DNA of 64,000 bases from Haemonchus contortus (lineage: Eukaryota; Nematoda; Chromadorea; Rhabditida; Trichostrongylidae). This document shows positions 44,501 through 56,100 of this stretch, piece after piece. The stretch's first letter is position 1, and each line of letters opens with the position of its first letter. The translations under genes were made by a program, and so were the position numbers. The notes under the pieces are model-generated. The model was not told where the DNA came from. It ran no database searches and saw only the letters and a program-made list of their open reading frames with translations. The stretch is from positions 7,502,007 through 7,566,006 of the forward strand of contig LS997562.1 in NCBI GenBank assembly GCA_000469685.2, read 5' to 3'.

Positions 44501-44502
44501 AT
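38538..44502 (-). CDS. Serpentine chemoreceptor, Srt class
   Basis: Nine exons in transcript order: 44502-44481, 43830-43742, 43083-42934, 42475-42344, 42277-42189, 41375-41243, 41179-41066, 38937-38840 and 38622-38538. They give 303 residues with every junction in phase. Seven hydrophobic helices are visible. Srt-like blocks include KMASYKFMFVLGVFDVVQ (TM2), LTLVLSFNRFIQIYSPP (end of TM3), NSRAEMKVLIQALVITAY (start of TM6) and NSGVYPIIYLVVNRAIRDKI (TM7 into helix 8). Srt receptors are nematode-specific, presumed chemosensory GPCRs. The 22-bp first exon (MDVPDFS) is the weakest call. The tail may instead splice from a GTGTGT donor near 38543 to an exon at 38426-38320 (SDENTKCKITR to VQFVS), which also fits the phase. 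A Tc1-type element enlarges the intron between TM6 and TM7. Confidence 0.82.
39150..39238 (-). repeat. Dispersed repeat, fragment split by the Tc1-type element
   Basis: Read in reverse complement, this contains ATGACTTGCGGTAGCCAGCC. The same sequence appears in the copies at 51160-51300 and 53880-54010. The other half of the same copy continues at 40821-40890, on the far side of the transposon. Confidence 0.7.
39241..40818 (-). mobile_element. Tc1-type DNA transposon, inactive
   Basis: About 50-bp terminal inverted repeats begin CAGTACCGCTCAAAAAGAAA on the left and, read in reverse complement, CAGTACCGTTCAAAAAGAAA on the right. TA dinucleotides flank both ends (39239-39240, 40819-40820). The 1,578-bp length is normal for Tc1. 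Transposase pieces lie on the minus strand in several frames (GTINRRLRDAGLYGRG, KYVDLWKTDEFDF, QDNDPKHRSTK), so the coding region is broken by stops and shifts. It is inserted in the sixth-to-seventh helix intron of the Srt gene. Confidence 0.9.
39560..40340 (-). pseudogene. Broken Tc1-type transposase
   Basis: Recognisable blocks run in order on the minus strand: RRLRDAGLYGRGLVRK (helix-turn-helix linker region), VDLWKTDEFDFSG (around the first catalytic Asp), QDNDPKHRS (second Asp), and DWPSLSPELKILEPSW (the DWPxxSPDLNPIE region near the third acidic residue). They lie in different frames with stops between them. Confidence 0.75.
40821..40890 (-). repeat. Dispersed repeat, second fragment flanking the Tc1-type element
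   Basis: The reverse complement reads GCATTCGACTTCAATTCGG and GTAGTGGGATGATGAATGCC. These match, with differences, the part of the 51160-51300 and 53880-54010 copies just before ATGACTTGCGG. Together with 39150-39238 it reconstitutes one interrupted copy. Confidence 0.7.
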
Positions 44503-44746
44503 ATGCGTTTGTAGTAGACTTAGTGGAACTTCACTGATTAGTTGTCACCTGAAATTGACAAATAAAACGCTCGAACAGCGCCATTGGACGATTATGATCT
44601 GACAAGAGTCAAGCGATTATGACAAGGACAGAACTGTGCCATTAATCAGGAAGTCCAACGAGACGGCATTACCCTGAATCCACGCACGCGTATGGGAAAT
44701 TCACAGAATGGCATTAGCTGAAACAGCAGGAAGGAAAACCCTTAGG

Positions 44747-44800
44747 CTATACTGCGAACAAGAAGAGACAACGGACTATACTGCGAACAAGAAGAGACAA
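44747..44800. repeat. Two-copy tandem repeat, 29-bp period
   Basis: CTATACTGCGAACAAGAAGA followed by GACAA occurs at 44747-44771 and again, unchanged, at 44776-44800. Confidence 0.85.
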
Positions 44801-47800
44801 TAGATGAGAGGCTCTAACGACAATAGAACTCGGATTGAACCCACCCTCGGTCAGCCAAGCCTTTCATCCCTTTATAATCTTTGACCCCACAGCAGCCCTT
44901 TGGAGTTCGATTGTGCGTGGAGTAGCGATGAGCAGAATCTTTTGAATGGTTGCAGAAGCTTGAAACATCCTAGCTGAATCGTAGCCTCCGGTATGGACTC
45001 CTGTGGCATACGACTACTTGTGAAAAATGTAGGTTCTACCGTATAAGTAGGAGTCATCAACTGGGTTTAGCAACTTTCGTGAAGGATGATTCTGAGTTTT
45101 CCTTTCAAAGCATGTCAGTTGAAAAGTCTTTGAGACATCACATGGAAGCATTGTGACGTAGCACCTACATACACTCATTATTTCACTACTATATTCCCTT
45201 AAAAAGGCCAACTTTGAAAACTAAACTAATGACATGTTTTATACAATGATTTGAAAGGGAAACGTTGCTAAGGAGATACTAATTGTTGGGAAACATCGTT
45301 TTTTAGCACAGGTACAAATGGAACTCACACTGAAAGAAGGATCATAAAAAGCTCAAAATCGAAAAAAAAACTGTAATGAGTTTCTCAACTGAAGTTTGCA
45401 TAGAAGCACAATCGGAAGGAAATTTTATTCTCTAAAGGAAGTGATGTATTTGAAGTCCTTCGTAGGAGCAAACGTGGAAAAACTAGACTGGCTATGGACT
45501 TATTGCTGAGGTAGTTCTATAGCACCCCAGTTACCTACATGAGCTTGGCCAGTAGCTGTAACGGTCGAATTCTTAGCTCAGTAGTCTTCGTCTAAAAGAG
45601 ATGCTGATGGCAGAAGGGGCTATGGACTAGCATACTAGATGGAGCCGAGGATTGAGCAGATTTTCCTTTATAATAAGTTTCCGGTGAATAGTTAGCTACC
45701 GCCATCACATGAACTTGTGCCCACAAGGCAACGAAGAACTGGCCCTTGGACCGCTAAAGGGGCCCAGTCAGAAAGGATTTATGAGGTGTAACTGGAAGGC
45801 GTAGAGGAAACCCTGTACTAGAGGTGTGTACGCGTTAACCCAATGTCATGGTAGAAAGTTAATCTGTCGTGCAATCAAATTCAGCTTTTCTTAATGGGCG
45901 TCTCGGCAATTCTCGCGTAGGCTTAAAGTAATTAACCTGAAGTAAGCTTTCTCCATTGATTGTTAAAAATATGATGAAAGTAGGAGATATCATCTGGGTC
46001 ACTTCGTTCCAATTTTAGTCATGCTACCAGCATTTGAACTCTGAATGAAGTAGTTGAAGTAATGCCGGAGCACTCCATAGCTTTACATGGATGTTGCAAA
46101 CTTTGCTTTCTCAAAGTCTTGCCTTATGACGTACAAACCTGGGAATTTAGTCATTTGGACGAGTCTCCCAGCAAAGCAGGACTCCGGGAAGATTGTGAGC
46201 TTGGCCGGCGTGTTCATTTGGAATTATGATTTACCCTATGTGCAACTGATTCATCTTCGTGGGTGGACATGATCGAATCTACAGCTTCCACAAGTGATTT
46301 GCTGTGACTAGAGGCCACCAACCACAGTCTTCATCAGACCAACAGCCCCAAGTGCAATTAGAATACGATATTTTCCCTTCCATTGCTTTACATAGCACTC
46401 CGTACCAGTCTCATGACTCACTCTTCTGGGAGGATTCCCATCAGATTATTTATCGTAGTTAGCTAGTAATGTAATGGGAGAGCATATAAAAAGCATAAGC
46501 AATAGAAAGCTGCAACCTGGCAATAGCAACAACGTGTGAATTATGCCGCTGCAAAAAAGTTTTCATCTATAGAGGTAACAAAAGGAGTGACGTGTGAATG
46601 TCGCTCCCACCTGCATGAGTTTTAAACGCCCCTGAGTGATCTGGGTAGGACGTCTTAGATCAGTTCATTAGGCAATGATAGATCAATCTCTTCCGCTGTG
46701 CTTTGCCTCTTTCTGTTAACTTCAGCATTCAAACACCTCTTAGCAGCAACTACAGAAATCGGGGACTTCATAAGCAACAGTTAAGGTCTCAACGGATTCT
46801 TGTGACTTTTTCATTCAGCGATGGACTACTGACCTTCTACCACCTCCATTTTTTCGGGTACCAAAGTGCCATACCTACTGCTTCTGTGATGATTCCCTGC
46901 TATATGAGATTCCTACTTCGAAAATTCGTATATTTCCCGAGCACTTCAAGCCTACGCTCTCCTAGTTTCATCCAAAGATGACGGTACGATAGAAACCACG
47001 TCCCAGATTAGGAGCCGCACGATTCCTATGCTTGTCATATCTTTGCCAACAGAAACATAAATGCTGTAAACAGGTGAATACCCTCCGTGTTTTGTTCCTT
47101 GTTTACGATCTGATCCAAATCACACAGTTTTGTAATTCAGCTGCCCAGTTAGTAAATCACATGTTTCTTTAGAAATTCAAATTATGAAAAGCAGTAACAA
47201 ACGAGAACAGTCATAACAATTTACACATGCAATAAACACTGTTGCCTCAGCTTATGGGAATTCGCATTTTATTCAAGTTTTTATAGGATCATTTCAGTAA
47301 CCATAAATATGTATTAATCAGCATTCTTGAAAAGTGCATCAAGCCTGTGCAGCAACTTACAGTAGTTGCTTCAGGAAATTGTTCCCATCTCCTCTAAGGT
47401 GAGTACACTAACAATCAAAAATGCTTATGGAGAATCCCGTGTCCTTGGTCCTCCTTTGAGGCAATTGTGATGTATAAGGAAAGGAGCCATTAGCAGGAGA
47501 ACTTCACACATTGCTCAAGCTTCGCGGGAGCAGGAAACGGAAGCAGGCAAACAGAGGCTCACTTTACTGATTCGTAATGATTCCAAAACCTACCTCGTTC
47601 AGTTACTCGGATATCCACTACGGTGCAGATGGTAAAACATGTTTGTGTGAACTGCTGAAGGATAATTGTACACTATGAGAATTACAGTATTAATTTGATA
47701 TGGAAAATGTCATGCAAGTAAGTATTAGATTCCTAGATAAAAGGAATGCAACTGGAAAAACTTTTCAAAAACATGATAATTCATTCATGATAACTAGCTG

Positions 47801-48589
47801 CAAAATGCATGGTGGACAAGGTAGTAAGCAGGCAGTATAGCCTACAATCGGAAGTTAATGAAGTTACCGCCTGACCGTATATCAATTACATTTGTATAAT
47901 GCTGTTGGAAAAGCTCATAGGTGGCTATGTGGGGAATGATCTCATACAGATCACATGTAAAAGAGCTTTGCTATTCTTAGAATCCGAAAAAAGCAAAAAT
48001 AGTAGCTGTAATTCATTACTGATAACATTTTGCACCAACGCTTTCCTTCTGTGGCAACAAAAGCACTTATTGTTCTACGAAACCATATCGGAAACTGAAA
48101 AAGAAATCCTGGCGCCCTTTTTCTACCATTGGCTGTTGCCTGGATGTGAAAATTGATGAATGAGGTTTCAGGTTTAGCAGGGGTACAGCTGAATCAGCGA
48201 CTGCCTTGAAGGAGATCTCGTTCAACCATTTGAATATGAATGGTACTTTTGAAACTAGTCGAGGCGTCACATTGGATTATTAATTTAACAACTCAAGGAA
48301 TTTGTTGATTTTGTATTCGCCTATTATATGCGCTCTACGATGTCGTTTGCCCACTACAGTCAAAAAATCTGTGAAAACTTGATAATTATTTGGGGACATA
48401 CAGATAATTATAGGAGGAGGCCGCTTTCAGTAGATAGTGCCAGAAAAGGCACCGGAGTGAGATTATCAGGAGATGCTGATCAGAAGTTTTCACTGGCAAA
48501 GATATCCGCCAAACTCAAAATATGAGGTCACGGAACTGACAAAGAAGGAATTTTTCTTGTGTCGAATTGAAACTTGAAAGTCGAAAAAC

Positions 48590-50660
48590 GCATATGTATG
48601 GTATCAGAAACGCTTATCGCTGATTAATACCATATACCACTTATGATAACTGTCCTTTCTAGAATCCACCTTATCTCCAAGGAAAGAGGGAGCTACTCTG
48701 TGGAGGCGTTATAACTAGATTGACCACATTAGACTTCAGTTATGTGCTTTGTTCGATTGATGTTCTGTCAAGTCCGCTCGCTACAGAATAGAGCCAATTG
48801 TGAGCAAAATTTTTACTGGACGAGCAGAGCTGCCACACTCGCCATTAAAGTCACGAAATTGACAAGGAAGTAATTTTTCTTGTGTTCCTACTGTATCAAT
48901 AACGAAATTGTTTTTATTACGGAAAAGTACAACACTCCTCTATCACAAATAATTAACAAATTTTCGTTTTTCGATAAGCGCAACACAGTAAAAATAGGGT
49001 TTCGTTAACAACAGTCTCGGGTGAACCATTTGACCACCCAAATCGTTTTTCGGCATCTACTGTAAGAAGGGGGTGGCGGGAATTCGAATTCCAACGGAAT
49101 CAACACATGGAAATGAGAGCCTTTGCGATTCATGTTTCTTTCAGCACGCTTGATGGGGTATGAACTAATTATCTGAATTCTCGATATAAAGGCAATTCCC
49201 ATGGGACCTTGGAGGAAAAATGCAGTCCGTCAGTCTAGCTATGTTTATCCGACCTCCAATAACCTTCTTGAGTCTACAGCTCTTAACTTTGAGGTGCCCT
49301 TTCCTTCCTATACCGAAAATGTTGGTCCAGAGTAGTGCATCAGTGGTGGAGAAGCACAGAAAATTAGCAGGTTACAGAAGAAAGCTAAGGAGCTTCAAGT
49401 TGGAGCTGCGAAAATTGAAAAAGGGCATAGTTAGGGTGTCGAAAACGCTCATGGCTGATTAGTACCATATACCTTTCATGAAAATTGTCTTTTCTAAAAT
49501 CAACCTTATCCCCAACAAAAGTGGGAGCTACTCTACGGAGGCTGTTTCTACTAGATTGACCATATTCAACTTCAGTAAAATGATTTGTTCATTTGATGTT
49601 TTGTAGAGTCCGCTCGCTACAGAATAGAGCCAAAATGTTAGCAAAAGTTTTTACTAAACGAGCAGATCTGCCACACCTGCAATGAAAGTCACGGAAAGAA
49701 CTGAAGAAGGAATTCTCTCTGTGTTCCTACTGCATCAATAACAAAGTTGTTTTTTATAGAAAAGTACAGCAATCCTCTAGTACAAAAAATTAACGAGTTT
49801 TCGTTTTTCTATCAACGCAAAACTATAAAAATAGGAGTTTTTTTACAACAATCTCGGGTAAACCATTTGACCGCCCAAATCGTTTTTCGGCATCTACTGT
49901 AAGAGGGGGGTGGCGGGAATTCGAATTCCAACGGAATCGACACATGGATATGAGTACCTTTGCGACTCACGTTTTTTAACACCACCGATGGGGAATGAAT
50001 AAATCATCTGAATTTGAGAAATAAAGGCAACTCCAGTTTGACCCTGGAGATAGATAGCAGCCCATCAATCTAGTTCTGTTTTGGGAGAGGTTTACCCTCT
50101 TCTCCAATAGCCTTTTTGAGGGCACAGTTTTCAACTTTAAGGCACCCGTTCTAGGATGTACAAGGAAAGGTTGGTCCAAAATAGTGCATTGTTGGTGAAA
50201 AAGGACAGAAAATCAGCAGAATTCCAAAAATAAAAGGGTAGCGTGTATTGAGCAAAAGAATCGCCCTAATAGGTAATCTTATTAAAAGCAATTTTCATCG
50301 ATAAGTGTGCTTTTCATGGCAATCATATTTATGACTGTGGTTCTTGGCAATACTTGAAGTGTTCTCCAGCGCTTATTCAAAAAAGTCTGAATCAAGCTTA
50401 ATTACATACTTATTCTTCATAATACCTTGCAAACTGGACAGAATTTTTTCAATGCCTATACTTTCTTGATAGGTAAGTGATTTGAATAGAGATGATTATA
50501 GGTATTTCCTTCTGTAGAAAAATTGAAAATCATCTCCTATTATGTCCCCTTACCATTCTAAAAAATGGGATTCTCAAAAAGCAATTCGACCACCGACATC
50601 TTTTTCTCCGGCAACTACTGTAGAAAGGGACTGGCGAGAATTCGAACCCTGTCAGAGTTA
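48590..50660. repeat. Diverged tandem duplication, about 0.84-kb unit, plus a partial third copy
   Basis: Copy A (about 48590-49430) and copy B (about 49431-50240) share long blocks in the same order. An example is CCCAAATCGTTTTTCGGCAT followed by the palindromic GGAATTCGAATTCC, at 49037 and 49087 in A and at 49876 and 49925 in B. Another is TGTTCCTACTG near 48885 and 49725. A more diverged partial third copy lies at about 50570-50660, and a stub of another precedes copy A (near 48527-48570). No ORF is conserved between the copies. Confidence 0.8.
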
Positions 50661-50900
50661 AACCAGGGGCATGAAATTTATAGAAATCCATGACCGGTAT
50701 GTATATACGATAAATTGCTTTCGGATCAAGCATTTTTCGAGATAATTAGCTTAGCGGGCTCATTAGCAGGGCTGGAGCTGTTGAAGGTGAAGGCATAGGT
50801 TTAACTCCTGAATCGTCGGCTAAATAAGCGAGAAAGGACTGCAAGTTATTTGGCTGGATATAACCCTGATATGTTACAGTAATCATGCCGCATAATTATC

Positions 50901-50990
50901 CTCTATATATATAAACCGCTAACTTTGTGTGTCCGTTTGTGTGTCCTCGCAAAAGTCACGTAGGCACGATCAAGAGCGTGGAGATCAAAT
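50901..50990. repeat. AT/GT-rich interspersed repeat end
   Basis: The block CTCTATATATATAAACCGCT-AACTTTGTGTGTCCGTTTGTGTG resembles the block at 60265-60350 (CTATACATAACTGGCTAA, then GTGTCT repeats). This suggests two copies of the same dispersed element end. The element type was not determined. Confidence 0.45.
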
Positions 50991-51159
50991 GAGCGCGGTG
51001 GGGAGGTAGATCGCATGCTAACCAGTTTTAAGAGAAGAGGGAATTCAGGGTGGGAAACGTTTTACATGGGCATCTATTGGTATCAGGCATCATCGAACAC
51101 TCTGCTGTTTTCCATTACTTCTCTGATGCGCAATCAAATAGTGCTTCGGGGCGTTAAGC

Positions 51160-51300
51160 AATCCCATCAGAAGGATCCCGCGCATTCGACTTCCATTCAG
51201 AATCGTAGTGGCGTATTGAATGCGTATGTGGCCTATGCAATGACTTGCGGTAGCCAGCCGATGTACAAGTCAGTGCTTTTCTGCATGTTCGCCCCGATCG
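51160..51300 (+). repeat. Dispersed repeat, copy 1
   Basis: This shares GAATCGTAGTGGCGTA, ATGACTTGCGGT and AGCCGATGTACAAGTCAGTG with 53880-54010, and is the unbroken counterpart of the copy split by the Tc1-type element. Confidence 0.8.
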
Positions 51301-53168
51301 CAATCTCCTACAATCAAACTGGAGCGACATTACCGGTATAAATGTAGTGACAGCTACGCTCTTGGAAGGATACTTTGTTCTTGAGTGCTTAACTCTGATG
51401 CGCGATCTCCAGAAATGAAACTTAAGGGGGATTTTGGGTGAAACAGTGTCGTTTATACGGAGCATGAAAATGTTTTACTGCTCTTCTCGAGTAAAATCGT
51501 AGATGAGCGGTTGTGGACATGTGGTACACGCATGAGCGTGCGTAGCTCACTGGTATTATACTATACTATATCATGCATAGTTCAATATCATTGTGCATGT
51601 AAAACAATCAATGCTTGCGAACGTCTAAAATTAGATTAAACAACCGTACCCTGCCGATGCCGCCTCAGTTCGAAGGACCGTCTTCCTTGTGGAAGTTTCG
51701 CCCAAGGCGGGCCATCCCTTCAGTCATAGCAATGGTTCCCTGCTGTTTCAAAGTATTCAAGCGAACCGAGTGTTTATGTGTAGCGCATACACTCGGTATT
51801 CTCGGATTAGCTAAAACCACTCAAAGGTGGAACTCTTGAAGAGTGAACTGAGCACGAAATGTAGAACTCAATGATGAAAAGCTTGTTCTGTATTTTCTGA
51901 ATCTTTCAGAACAAAATGATTGCCTCTGGATAGCAATCATAAGTTTAGAACTGTTCGCTCTCATGGAAGAATCAAGGGCCTTCATTCGGTGGAATGCAAG
52001 CGCCCACAAAGTACACCGATCTGATTTTTTGCGTTGCCCACGAGGCGTAGTAAGAAGGGCATCTTACGCAGAGCTTCCGCCGGAACAATCGAAGTCGACA
52101 GTACAGGGCATGACTCACATCCAGCCCTCATAGGTATGCCACGTATATGTAGAAACACATTTCACATCGACAGTCGTACGCTTCAAAGCCGGAACTGACT
52201 TTGCGAAGAAAAACGTTTCCTGGGTACAAGAAAGAACAACGAATTCCGCAAAAGTCATGATAAAGTCCACTTCAAGACTATACTTCCTGGAAATACTTTC
52301 AATCGGTTAATAACGCCTCCAAACTCCTACTACGATTATTCATGCAGAATGAGTATGTAGGAAAATGTGAGCTCCCTCTCTGAACAGTGAGTACGAGACG
52401 AGTTTTTGTCTTTTAGCAGCCTATAAATAGGGTGAGGTACGAATTGTCTCCCTAAGGTGGTCAGTCGAGGACCAGATCCAATCGAATGATGAGTTCTAGG
52501 AACATTCAGATGCTTCCAGCTTTCTCCACCCATATCATCCCCACGTCATCTTATACCCCCTTACAATTAGTGAACCCTGCACTGCCTATGACATTCACTT
52601 TGCACAGATTATTTGATTTTGGTTGGCTCAATGAACAAAATGGCACAGGATGTGGGAAAAAAGTTCTTCGAGGCCCAAATGAGAATGACAGATCCTGTTG
52701 TTAGAACTGAAAAAAACTCTTCTACTTTCTACTTCTACTCTACTTTTTGTATGAGTAAATTTATGGGAGACGGGAATGAACTAGAGAATTCTCAAATTAA
52801 GTGACCTCCTTCATCAGCAATTTTGCTTGACATCATACAAGACGGATCCTTTAAATTCTTCACCTTTCTCCATCGAATTTTCCATTATTCATTGCCTAAC
52901 CCTGGCTTTTCTATAAAGATGTAACTACAAAAATTGTTTCATTTCCGTCCGCTTTGTGATAATCCTCTATGTAAAGAAAAATGGCTCATCCCAGTGAATT
53001 TTTTTCCTCGTGATGGCTTTGTATTTATGAACATGGTTTAATTGTACTCTGGTTAGGTATGCCACCCGATAAAGCCATATTCTGAGATAAGACGAAGCAC
53101 TTCCTATTTAAATTAGAACTGTTCTGAAGGAGTTAGTTAGATTGAGATTGTTGGGCGACAGTGCTGAA

Positions 53169-56100
53169 ATGCTGGTGAGTTCTCATTTTTCTACCCCAGT
53201 TGCCTAAATAAATCCCTCAGTGAAGGGTAAGCATACGGCATTCGAAGCAACATTTTGCAAGGCATGATCTAAAAATTGATACCTTGATAACCCATTTTCT
53301 CGGCATGCACAGACAGTTTTTGGCGAGAGACGATCAAATAATAGAATCCCTGTTGATCAAGGTCTTGCCATCCCCACCCTTCGGAACACCTTCCACCCTT
53401 GGTGTACTTGGATATATCCGTTGGGGAGGGGGGGGGGGAGGGACACCTGATTTTTGTTCTTTAGGAGATTCTTAGTGCATGAAACGATTAATGTGCTGTC
53501 TAGGGGTCATCGAGTTCTCGGTTTTAGTTGGGAATGAACAGTGTGCTAGCCTCGGTTTGACGTGATAGCGGAAACCCTCCGCCCCACAGAGGGTAGACAA
53601 GCCTTTTGTTCGTTGAACTACAAAATATTGGAAAACTGATTATTTCATATCAACTTCTGTCATTCCAGGTCTTGGTTGTTCCCTTCGCCTTCTTTGTCGG
53701 GTGTTCATATCAAGAGAGGCCTACAATAGGTGAGAGAACTTTACCATGTAACCATGTCTTCGCATTTGCTATAAGCGAGTGGTAGATCTCCCACAATCTA
53801 GGACTGACACTTGAAAGTTTATGCTCGTGTGATATGGCAGTTCAGAGAGAGGGATAAGGACAAAGTTTTCGGCGCTACTCAATCCCGTCTGAGGGATGCG
53901 CCCCCGCACTCGACTTCAGAATCGTAGTGGCGTACTGAGGGCGTATGTGGTCTTTACAATGACTTGCGGTGGCCATGGTGGCCAGCCGATGTACAAGTCA
54001 GTGCTTTTATCCTCCCAGACAATTCTGGTTAGGATTACCATCGAGTTAATTCTCTGCTGATTTGAACAAGGGCGCAGAGTTGTACCCAAAATAGGTGTTC
54101 CATGGCAAACAATCCAAGCGGGTCCGTAACTATCTTGGGAAGTTGTCACCTACAAAACAATATCCTCTACTTGCTGTGTGCTCTGTCTGCCGTCATCCTG
54201 TCACTGTACTTTTGAGCACCGGAAATTGAATCGAAGTGTTTTAGGGAAAGTACAAAGAGTTAGAGTCACGTCCAAGGCCAACGTTTGGCTCAAAACCCCT
54301 CAACCTAGTGCTACTAAATAGTTCCACAGGTGCCAGGATCTTGAACTCCCCGGGTGTCTTTTCCTTCGCAGTTTACATACGGCTCTGCAAAACCAGGGTT
54401 GCAGCGATAGTGCTTCCATTTATTCTTTACCAAAACTGGGAATCACTTTTCAAAACCACCCAGTGAACACCCATCTGAGTGGGTAATCTACGTAATTTCG
54501 ACAGTGAGCGGTTATTGAATAATCTCATATTTCAAACAGAAATCTTGAGGATCATGTCGCCATTTACTTGTGTCTGACCTGTAGAACCTTTCAAACATTT
54601 CCAGGATGTTCAAGTAACCCAAACTTTCCAGAAAGGCCTCCAGGTAAACCCTCTTCAGGAGTAGCTAAGGTACTAACTGGCGCAACACTAGTGGATTATG
54701 TAAACAGCCGCCAGTCGCTTTTCGAGGTTGAACTTTACTTGCAGAATTTTTTCTTAAGCCTTTGAAAAACCTTAATCCACAATGGCCCCAGTGGCTGTCT
54801 CTTACCCACGCATTTTTCAAAAATATTCCGGAATTTTGAATTGGAGTACATAGCTTATTATACATACCTCTTTTTTCTATTTTGTTCTGCAAAAGAAGTA
54901 TACTGTGTTCAAATTTGATTCGTGTTAAAGTTCAGGCGGAATATTCTCCGGAAGCAGAACATCGCTTGGAATATTTGATGAAGTTAGACTTTATTGAAAA
55001 TGTTCGTAAGCGGTATAATATCCCGAAAGCTGAAAAGTCAACTGTCAATGTTACTATCCCAGAAAGGTGAAGAATTTCTTTTTCGCCGATTGTCTATTTC
55101 CAATCCCGCAATTCGCACTGTAATCTACATTTTTTCTCGAGAATTTCTTGCATTAATTCAATATTACAGCTTTTTGGGAGTTGACAAGCACTCCCTTCGG
55201 CAAGGCTATCAAGGTGGTAGAGGGTCCTTATGTAGTTATTCATTCTTATTACATGATGTGAGAACAATTTCTGATAATAAGAATTTTGGGGTTAAGTGGT
55301 TGTAGGTGTGCTGTTGGTAATAGAGCTTACTTCACATCTTTTTACGATAAATACGGTCACCATGTCATCCGTCTATGCTGTCATATAGACATCAAGAACA
55401 TCCAAAGATCTCTGATTCGTGTCTGTCGTGCCGTTCGAACGACTTAAAGGACGGCGTGGCGTGGCGTCGGAAGTCCCGCCGGGAAAGGCACAGTACGCTG
55501 GAGGGAGGTAGAGTTTGCCACGTGGCAGTGGACTCTAGCCCCTATGCGACGATTGCGTCATCATTCGTCGCCAGTGTTATCGTCGCAGCCGCCTGCCCTT
55601 CGTCGTCTTCTGGTGCTATTCGACGTCAACGCCACCGCCGCGTCCTCTAATGGTTCCGAAGCACCTCATTGTTGCCATCCGCTAGTGGTGCCGTCGAGTA
55701 CGGAGCAAGCAGGAAACATCTGGATTAACATTTGGACGGCCACAGCAACGGAAGGACCTTGCAGCAGCGGTGTCAGAAGGAGGTTGGGATGACTTGGATG
55801 GCTCAGGATGAGGATTAACCAGGATCGTACCCAGCCCATAGGTTGAATGTGGTTTATATTTATGTGCATTTTTCCACGCCTTTTCTAAAGGACTTTTTGT
55901 ATCGTAATGTTTATATTTACTCGCATTTAACTCTACTCTTTTTCTCGCCATACGTAGTTTATCATTTATAGTATAATTTTATAACGTGTGCTTTGCGTAT
56001 GTGAAGTCTGGTAATATCCGTATATATGGCAGCCATCCTCGTGCACAGGGATTGGTACGTAGGCCATGGAGGACCGTGTGTTCAGCGTCCGCAGGGACTC

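Larger units (their letters stand above)
44503..53168. other. Repeat-rich intergenic region, no recognisable gene
   Basis: Between the divergent starts of the Srt gene and the protease gene there are only repeats (listed separately) and chance ORFs such as 46703-46981, 47899-48156 and 51154-51465. The last of these lies in the dispersed repeat. The upstream regulatory sequences of both flanking genes presumably lie in this segment. Confidence 0.5.

Noticed and set aside
49075..50660. B-box-like GAATTCGAATTCC / ATTCGAACCC suggesting tRNA-derived SINEs
   Set aside because: The match lies in a longer tandem repeat, there is no A box, and the sequence is simply palindromic.
51154..51465. 103-codon minus-strand ORF
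   Set aside because: It coincides with the dispersed repeat and its frame is not preserved in the copy at 53880-54010.
55682..55951. 89-codon minus-strand ORF beginning [18 protein letters not shown]
   Set aside because: Lies in a GC-rich probable repeat inside a protease intron, with no domain and no splice support.
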